NCBI GenBank assembly: GCA_029817715.1
Contig: JARUPY010000496.1
Span: 62,001 to 126,000, forward strand
Source: Melastoma dodecandrum
Taxonomy: Eukaryota; Streptophyta; Magnoliopsida; Myrtales; Melastomataceae
Length of the DNA: 64,000 nucleotides
Direction of reading: 5' to 3'
The notes under the pieces were generated by a model. It was not told the origin of the DNA. It was given only the letters and a program-made list of their open reading frames with translations, and ran no database searches. This document shows, one piece after another, positions 57,623-64,000 of the stretch. How positions within the stretch are numbered: position 1 is the stretch's first letter; every line of letters starts with the position of its first letter. Position numbers and translations under genes: made by a program.

Positions 57623-59263
57623 TCAGCGGCCCTCGTACCAGTGGCCGTCCCGGCCCACGGCTGTAGGTTCGGCCGTTCAGGATGCGGGTGGCGGGGGCGG
57701 GCGCCGATCCGGGATCGGCGACGGGGTTCGCCGCGCTCTGGCCGTAGCGATACACCTCGGGTTTCTCGACATGGTACCAGCCCATGCGATCCTTCATCTC
57801 CCGGCGAACGCGCCGACGTATTTGTCGACCCCCGAGTTGTGGTGGGCGATGGTGTCCTTGTCGAGCAGCTCCGTCGCGTCGATGATCTGGCGGATGGCCG
57901 CCTCGGTCTTCGAGCGATCGCCGCCCGCGAGGGTCTTGCCGAGCTGCAGGTCCATGTTGGTGGTGTGACCCGCCTGCGAGATCGCTTTGGCCAGCCTCCG
58001 CGCTCTTCGATGCGGCCGCGCCCTCGAAGGCCTGCGAGTTGGTGACGTCATCGTCGGACAGGCCGAGGAGTTTGCCCGCCATCGAGCGGGCCTGCGTCTG
58101 CCAGTCGGCACCCCCATCCCGAGATCATGCCCCGGTCGATCGCCTGCTTCTGACGGCCGATCGCGGACAGCGTGCCGAGCGCGCCCTGCGCCTTGTCGTA
58201 CGAGGTGTCGACTCTTTTTCAGGATCTGCGCATCGGCCTCGCCGGCGGCCTTCTTCCCGAGATCCACCGAGACGCTCCGTGCCCCCGCCGCCGATCGCGG
58301 AGACCTTGTTGTTGGCGTCGACCTGGTAGGGCTTCGAGTCGTCGGCGGCGATGCCGTACCGGGCGCGCTTCGGCCGGATCGGTGAGGGGACGCTGGGTCT
58401 TGTCCTCGGTCGGCCTTCAGGGCGACCGTCGCCTGACCGGTCCGCGAGTTCTGGCTCCAGATGTTGCCGTCCTTGTCGGAGAACTGCTTGAACAGTTCGG
58501 ACGGCGGCAGACGCCCTTGAACAGCTCGTTCATGAACGTGGAGTTCGAGCCGAGCGTGAGCGCCTGATCCGCCGAGATGCCGGGGATCTTGCCCATGACG
58601 TACTGCGCGTTGCCGGTGAGCTGACGCTGCTCCTGCGCGGCCTTCTGCTGCTTGAGCCCGAATTCGGCCTTGCGAGATCGGTGACGGCCCGGTCCTTCTC
58701 ACTCTTCTGCGCATACTGGAGCCCGGCGGCGAGGCCGTTGCCGACGCCGCGCGTCGACATCAGGGCCGTGCCGAGGCCGATGAGGAGGTCGCTGTTCTTC
58801 TTCAAGCCCGTCGGCGAACCGGTCCCCGAAGGAGGGCTCGGCCACAGCGCTAGGCGTCGGGCCCGCAGCGGCAGCCGGGGCGGCGGCCGGGGCGACGGGG
58901 GGCGCGAGGCTGAGGGGCGCGCGGGCTGGAGCGGGGAGGGAGCCCGTGGTGGGCTTGTCGTCCTCCTCGGCGGGGGCCGGAGCGCGCGGCGCGGCTGGCA
59001 CGGGACCCTGCGGCATGGCGGGCATCGACTGCCCGACGAGGCTCGGGAGGGCCGGGGCGCTCGGCACAGTCGGCTCCGGCATCTGCGGCGGCTGGGCGCC
59101 GAGGAGGCGCTCGGCGGGGCGGCCTGAGGCTGTGCCGGGGCGGCAGGCGATCCGCCGAGGGCGGCGCGCTGCTGCGGCGAGAGCGAACCCCATCACCTCT
59201 TCCAGAGATAACGCCGGGGGGAAGCGGCAGGGCCAGGGAGCCGAACGAGAGGCCTGCGGTCAT
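57623..59263 (-). CDS. Phage protein with Pro/Ala-rich N-terminus, putative ejection protein (frameshifted)
   Basis: About 545 codons. It starts MTAGLSFGSLALPLPP, then a Pro/Ala-rich linker (PSAPALPSLVGQSMPAMPQG), then DLLIGLGTALMSTRGVGNGL and AAGLQYAQKSEKDRAVTDLA, which look like the region common in phage ejection proteins. Later parts include YVMGKIPGISADQALTLGSN, DKDGNIWSQNSRTGQATVAL and HTTNMDLQLGKTLAGGDRSK. The end is TRILNGRTYSR and a TGA at 57623, two bases before the start of the next gene. Breaks near 59200, 58800, 58680, 58520, 58390 and others. Confidence 0.5.
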
Positions 59264-59273
59264 AGGCTGTCCT

Positions 59274-60576
59274 CAGATGAACTTCGAGGCGACGCCGGCG
59301 CCGGCCAGCCCCATGCCGAAGAGCTGCTGGAGCATCGAGGCCTGCGGGACCTTCTGGACCTGCGTGCCGGTCGAGGTCCCGCCCAATGCCGCCGATGCCC
59401 GTGGCGAGGCCCCGCGTAGTTTCCGAGCTGCGTCCAGGGCGCGTTCGCCTGATCGGAGAACTGAGCTGCATGTTGGCGTTCAGCTGATCTTGCTTCGCCG
59501 CGTCCTGGATGGCGCCGGCTTGCGCGAGGGTCTGGCCGGGCTGCTGGAGCGCGCTCTGCACCGTCGGGCCGTCGCGGCGACGCCGGCGAGCCCGGCGGAC
59601 CGGTCCGACTGTGCCGCCGAGAGTAGGGTGCCGGCCTGACCCAGCGCGCGATCCGTGTTCGAGCCTTGGAGCGAGGCGAGCGTGCTCTGCCCGGCGAGCC
59701 CGCCTGCGCGGCGGACTGCGAGAGATTGGCGCCCGTAGTGGCGAGGCCCGCGTTGCCCTGATTGATCGCCGCCGTCTGCCCGAACAGCGAGGAGGCCATG
59801 CCGGCCTGCGCGTTCTTCGCGCTGTCCGATCGCGGAGGCGGCCGAGGCCTGCCGCGCCTGCTGGTTCTGGAGGTCCTGGTAGGCGCAGGTTCGTGCCGAC
59901 ATTGTCGACCGCGTCCGCGACGGCGCCTGGAGAACCGGGCCCGAGCCGTAGGCGTCCAGCAGGCCGCGAACTTCTGCGCGACCTGCGACGCGGCATCGTT
60001 CTGCGAGCGCTGCACGAGCGCAATCGAGCTGCGGTGAGCCGTTGAGGTCGGCGCCATCCGCGACGCTCTGGAGCGACTTCTGGGTCTGCGTCTGACCGCC
60101 CGCGAAGCCGTTGGCGAGGCCTGCGAGGCGCTGGGAGTCCGTGCTGAAGGCGCCGCCCGCCAGAGCCGAACCGGTCGCACTGGCGAGGCTGTTGGGGTCC
60201 GACAGGCGGGAGGCGGATGACGCGACCCCGGACGTGTCCGACGGTCCGGGGAGATGCCGCGAGGCCCGCTGTCGCGCTCCTGCGTCCCAGCGGTCGAGCC
60301 CGCCGTTCTGGAATGAGCCCCTTCGTCCACGTGTTGGCGGACGAGGCCGTGCCCGCGCCTTCCGTCGCCGCGCTCTTCATCGCGTCGAGCCCGGCCATGG
60401 TATCCGTGCCGAGGCCCGCGACCCGCTGCCCGGTGTAGACCGGCGCGTTGGGGTTCGCGTTATAGGCCGCGCTCGCGCCAGAGAGGATCTGCTGGAGCGC
60501 GGCTGTGCCGGCGCCCACGGATCGTTCGACTGCGTGGTGTTTGGTGGTCTGCGTTTTTGGTGCCGCCGCCGCTCAT
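59274..60576 (-). CDS. Phage structural protein, Ala/Gln-rich (frameshifted)
   Basis: About 434 codons starting near 60576 with MSGGGTK. It continues LQQILSGASAAYNANPNAPV, YTGQRVAGLGTDTMAGLDAM, then many short Ala/Gln/Ser helices (LVQRSQNDAASQVAQKFAAC, DQLNANMQLS) and the end NAPWTQLGNYAG and VASKF. The pattern fits a tail or ejection-type structural protein. The start overlaps the stop of the preceding gene. Breaks near 60300, 60180, 60050, 59930 and others. Confidence 0.5.
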
Positions 60577-61006
60577 CTGATGGCCCCGAGGTGCTTCACG
60601 TAATGGGTCCCGCCCATCGCAAGCGGACGCGGTGTAATCGGCAGGAGGCGCGCCCAGCCGGGGCGGCCCACGAACGCGACGGTGAATGCAGCCGAGGCCC
60701 GCCGCGCCGACCTCGATCGTCGCCAGAGTGTGCCGCCACGCGCGGGCGCGTGTGCCGCCTACGGCGAGGACGAGGCACGACAGCACGCCATCGCCGCGCC
60801 CGACCCACCTGCGTCACACCGGCCGCGATCGGCTGGCCGTGCTCACGGATCAGGACGAGCAAGCCGCGCCGGAGAGGAGATCAGCGAGGAGGTCACTCGG
60901 CGAGAGATCGCAGCCCGGTCGCGCGCAGGCCTTCCACGAGCCACGGCTCGGCGATCCGCCACGCTGTCGCGAGGTCGCGCGTTTCGACAGCCTGAAGGTC
61001 AATCAC
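60573..61006 (-). CDS. Conserved phage protein (frameshifted)
   Basis: About 144 codons starting GTG 61006. The first part reads IDLQAVETRDLATAWRIAEP and WLVEGLRATGLRSLAE, the middle VLIREHGQPIAAGVTQVGRA, and the end FVGRPGWARLLPITPRPLAM (in another frame), then KHLGAIR. GRPGW near the end recalls small GNAT-like phage proteins, but I cannot be certain. The start overlaps the stop of the upstream gene (GTGA). Breaks near 60880, 60800 and 60650. Confidence 0.45.
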
Positions 61007-61302
61007 GGGCGCCGGACCTCGTACCGGAAGGGGCGGTCGACGGCCCCGGCGTCATGGCCGAGAGCGTGAACCCGCCACGGCGCGTCTCCGCCAGCCAGAT
61101 CTTGGCGGCGGCCGCGTCCTCCGAGAGGGGGCACCAGTCGATCTTGCCGCCCTCGGTGCAGCGGATGTCGGTCACGGACGTCCGAGGTCGTGCCGGCCGC
61201 GAGGACGACGGAGGCCAGGGCGTTCGAACTGCCCTGCGCCATCTCGCGGATGGCCTGCGCGAACTTGGCGAGGTCCTTCTCGCCATTGCCGGGGACGTTC
61301 AC
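61003..61302 (-). CDS. Conserved small phage protein (frameshifted)
   Basis: A protein of about 99 codons starting GTG 61302: NVPGNGEKDLAKFAQAIREM, then AQGSSNALASVVLAAGTTS, and in the next frame VTDIRCTEGGKIDWCPLSED, AAAAKIWLAETRRGGFTLSA. The strand pattern suggests a beta-rich virion component. Its start overlaps the stop of the gp10-like gene (GTGA). Break near 61175 and 61060. Confidence 0.5.
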   Translation of the reverse strand: MNVPGNGEKDLAKFAQAIREMAQGSSNALASVVLAAGTTSDVRDRHPLHRGRQDRLVPPLGGRGRRQDLAGGDAPWRVHALGHDAGAVDRPFRYEVRRP

Positions 61303-62789
61303 CGCCCGCCCTCCGCCGTGGCGTCGGGCTCGACGGCAGACGCGTAGGACCACGCCGTGCCGGACGGGATCCGCACGCGTGGTGCGGTGGTAGCGGCCCG
61401 ACGCGCGACAGGGGGCGAACCGTTGGAGGCGTTCGGCGCCGACTCCGGTCGCCACCGCACGAGCGTGGACTGTCCGAGGCTTTCCCGCGTGCCGACGGAG
61501 GCGCGCCAGTCGTCGTCGTCGCCATCCAGCCGCAGGACCGCCCATGAAGGCGCGCGAGGGGCGCGCCAGCATCGCGTCCGGCGTCTCAAGCACGGCCTCC
61601 AGCGCCGCCCCGATCAGCAGGCCGAGCCGGTTGTCCGCCGTCACGAGTCCGAGCGCCGGGGAGCCGCCCGGCATAGGAGGGGTCGTCGAGGCTCTTCTGC
61701 CCCGCATCGTCGAGCGAGCCCGGCAGGCTGTCGACGGAGACGGCGGGCGTCGCGGCGACGAGGCCGAACCGGACCTGGAGGCCGATGAACGACCATCGGT
61801 CGAGCAGCCAGTCGTAGACCAGGATTTCGTCGAGGAGAGACGGGCTCCCGGCGGGCGCCGAGCGGCTCCGGTAGGCGAACAGCACCCGGGGCCCGGTGGC
61901 GTCCCGGATCGCGACCGTCGAGGCGACGGCGTTGGGGTCGGCCCGATCCGCGAAGTAGCGGTTCACTCCGCTCCGCACCGATCGGCGAGGAGGCGCCGCC
62001 GGTGAAGAGGTAGAACCCGTCGCGGTCGACGAAGAACACCCGCGCGCCGGCCCGGGCGATCGCCCAGGGCGCGAACGGCGCCGCGGTTCCTCCTCGAAGA
62101 TCGAGAAATCGAACACCTCGGCCGAGCCGGGCGAGAACACCATCCGGCGGATGGTGCGCTCCTGGAACACGATGCCGAACTCACCGCCGGCGAAGCCGGT
62201 CACGGCACCGCCATCGGTGAAAAGCTGGATGTCCCCTGTGTGCCCGTTCTGGAGCCCGAGCCCCCAGGTCTCAATGTCACCGAGGTCCGACCACTGCACC
62301 GCGTTCGGATCGGAGCCGAGCCCGGCGAGCACGAGGAATTCGCCGACCACGCCGCAATGGCGGGCGCGGGGCGGGTTGCCGCCGAGCGCCCGGAAGTGCT
62401 TGCCGAGGTCGATGTCGATGACCTGAGGACGGTCGCCGAGGCAGGTCGCCACGAGGCGCGTGCCGTAGACCCGCGAAGGACCAGTAATCCCCTGGCGTCA
62501 CGCCATAGGTGACGCCCGGCGCCGAGACGTCGTCCCAGGAGGCGGTGCCGAGGTTGAACTTGAAGAGCTTCGTCCCTGTCCCGGCGAAGTAGACCGGGAA
62601 GCCGAAGGCCGGGCTCTGACCTCGATGGCGCCGCGGCAGTCGGCCGGCAGGGGCGCGGAGATCGGAGAGGGAGAGGCGACAGGGCCGTAGCCATCGGCGC
62701 GGCGGCAGGACGTTCGAGGCGACCGAGGCCACGGCCGCGTCGACCGAAGCCACATCCGGCGCGAAGGCCGGGAACTTGATCAGGCCCAC
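61299..62789 (-). CDS. P22 gp10-like packaged DNA stabilisation protein (frameshifted)
   Basis: About 496 codons starting GTG 62789 with GLIKFPAFAPDVASVDAAVA. The central part is diagnostic: FRALGGNPPRARHCGVVGEF, LVLAGLGSDPNAVQWSDLGD, IETWGLGLQNGHTGDIQLFT, GEFGIVFQERTIRRMVFSPG, then in another frame FFVDRDGFYLFTGGASSPIG and VNRYFADRADPNAVASTVAI. These match the P22 gp10 family, which forms part of the portal-closing tail hub of short-tailed phages. DEILVYDWLLDRWSFIGLQV is also family-like. Breaks near 62690, 62470, 62080, 61990, 61660 and 61550. Confidence 0.7.
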
Positions 62790-62790
62790 G

Positions 62791-63422
62791 TCAGCAGTCC
62801 CAGGCCTGGACCTGGCCCGTGCTCGCGATGACGTTGGCGCGCCCGCGCAGGGTATCGAAGGCGTCGGCCGTCATCACGTCCATGGCGCCCTTCAGGTTGG
62901 CGTCCTTGAGGACGTTGAGGGCGAGGTGCCACTTGGCTCGCGCCATGATGAGATCGCGCCCTTCCGCGAACCAGGGGCTCGGGTCGGCGTCGTCGGGGGG
63001 AAGGTCGAGGCGAAGATGCCCGGCGATCCGCATCGTCCAGACCTCCGGACGGGATCGGCCATAGCCGCAGGCTTTTGGCGAAGTAGGAGAAGGCGACAGG
63101 CCGCGACGCGCTCTGATGGGTCATCGAGGGCTTCGATCTGCGCCTCGTCGATCTTCGTGAGCGGCCAGGACTGATCGCCCTCCAGCAGCACGAGGCTGTC
63201 GATGGCCATGAAGCCGGGGATCGCCGGAGCATCGCCCGCGACGTAGACGTCCGCCCCGGGGATGGTCAGGAAGGTGACGATCCCTTCGTTGAAACCGAAC
63301 CGGTCAGGCTGATACCGGCGGACCGCGGCGGCCACGGCGCGCCTTATACTGCGGTTCGAGGTCGGCCGGTCGAGATCGTCCATGATCTCGCTCAGAACGT
63401 CGCTGAGTGTCGGCTGCGCCAT
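62791..63422 (-). CDS. Phage head-tail adaptor protein (frameshifted)
   Basis: About 210 codons starting MAQPTLSDVLSEIMDDLDRP. It continues RSIRRAVAAAVRRYQPDRFG, EGIVTFLTIPGADVYVAG, then in other frames VAFSYFAKSLRLWPIPSG, GHLRLDLPPDDADPSPWFAE and GRDLIMARAKWHLALNVLKD, ending STGQVQAWDC. The helical start and the Trp/Phe-Ala-Glu-Gly motif are typical of adaptors that join portal and tail in podoviruses. The stop lies one base before the gp10-like start. Breaks near 63110 and 63035. Confidence 0.6.
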
Positions 63423-63518
63423 CGCCGGGTGCCTCGAGCTGGGGAGGGGGTGACGGCGGGGCCTCGGGCTCCGCCGCCAGAGCCGCCGCAGCGAAGTGCA
63501 GCATCATCGAGCCGCGCA

Positions 63519-63921
63519 TCAGGCGCGCGGCGCGGCGTAAGTGAACACGACCTCGGCCGAGCCCTGGGTCGCGGCGGCGCCGGTCTGGGCATAGCCGAAT
63601 GTACGGCACCGTATCGGCGGCGAGCCGACCGAGGGCGGTGGCGGTGTCGGGACGCTTCACGCCTGCCGCGCCGACGGCGGAGTCCGCTGCACGACGAGGT
63701 CGTTGCCGCCCGGCGTCGAGCCGACGGTCAGTGCGTTGGTGCCCGCCGTTGAAGGGCTGCGTCACGGTGATGACCGTGGACAGGATCTGGGCGCCGGCCG
63801 GGAACGCGCCCGACATCGGGCGGCCGGTGTCGTTGAAGGTCACGGTGGTGCGGATTTCGCCGACCTGGCCGTGCAGAATCGAACGGACCGCCGGCTTGGT
63901 CGGGTTGGTGTTGGTGGCCAT
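63519..63921 (-). CDS. Phage virion-associated protein (frameshifted)
   Basis: About 133 codons starting MATNTNPTKPAVRSILHGQV, then GEIRTTVTFNDTGRPMSGAF, PAGAQILSTVITVTQPFNGG. Later frames read KRPDTATALGRLAADTVPYI and TGAAATQGSAEVVFTYAAPR. The beta-rich composition is that of a decoration or small tail protein. The start follows aggaggggcctgac, a strong ribosome site. A possible short ORF with MRGSMMLHFAAAALAAEP starts at its stop codon (63519) but cannot be followed to its end. Confidence 0.5.
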
Positions 63922-63955
63922 GTCAGGCCCCTCCTGGATGTTGGACAGCGACGGA

Positions 63956-63985
63956 CCCGCGAGGGGCGCTAAGGCCTCCCGCGGG
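63956..63985 (-). terminator. Hairpin at the right window edge
   Basis: Arms beginning CCCGCG and ending CGCGGG enclose GC-rich, partly paired sequence around the loop ctaa. It lies just upstream of the ribosome site of the gene at 63921 and may end the preceding (off-window) gene. The stem is imperfect. Confidence 0.4.
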
Positions 63986-64000
63986 ACGGTTCAGCGGATT

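Noticed and set aside
1..64000. CRISPR arrays, rRNA genes or insertion sequences
   Set aside because: I saw no regularly spaced repeats, no rRNA sequence and no transposase-like protein anywhere in the window.

Overview
The window is GC-rich alphaproteobacterial DNA, most like Methylobacterium/Methylorubrum. The inference rests on an oxalate-catabolic cluster, a NepR/EcfG general stress response pair, LOV/HWE and hybrid histidine kinases, and rhizobiales-style small genes. No database search was possible, so the genus is an inference.

Layout. 0-2.8 kb: end of a polysaccharide/glycosyltransferase locus, small unknowns and a LuxR-type regulator. 3.1-10 kb: a proline-rich membrane protein, an SDR, an outer-membrane MetA-like protein, cytochrome b561, and a NodS-like methyltransferase overlapped with an acyl-CoA dehydrogenase. 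10.4-14.8 kb: a LOV-HWE blue-light kinase and a multi-sensor hybrid kinase. 14.8-27.2 kb: the oxalate region, with two formyl-CoA transferases (frc) flanking an OxlT-type antiporter, oxalyl-CoA decarboxylase (oxc), an esterase, a PAS-only protein, and a minus-strand group (tiny membrane protein, P-loop kinase-like protein, small ferredoxin-like-fold protein). It closes with an HPP/CBS membrane protein and a GntR/FCD regulator. Six TGGTATACCA-type inverted repeats sit in front of these genes and are probably the regulator's operators. 27.4-37.2 kb: glnE, a ThDP enzyme, a GGDEF/EAL protein, nepR-ecfG flanked by two small paralogues, and an XRE regulator. 37.4-43 kb: a type I secretion ABC exporter and HlyD adaptor followed by a very low-complexity partner protein. 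43.7 kb: tRNA-Ile2(CAU). 43.9-64 kb: a prophage read mostly on the minus strand, with a lysis module, two tail fibres, a lytic enzyme, internal virion proteins, a P22 gp10-like stabilisation protein and an adaptor protein; it runs off the right edge. A few plus-strand small membrane genes interrupt it.

How it fits together. OxlT would import oxalate in exchange for formate, Frc would move CoA from formyl-CoA to oxalate, and Oxc would decarboxylate oxalyl-CoA. The resulting formate would feed methylotrophic C1 metabolism.

Data quality. Many genes of unrelated function are split by single-base indels, often in homopolymers, while coding bias continues in the new frame. Even the tRNA seems to have an extra base. 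This looks like consensus error rather than gene decay, so I give whole-gene spans and mark approximate break points; those CDS will not translate in one frame as given.
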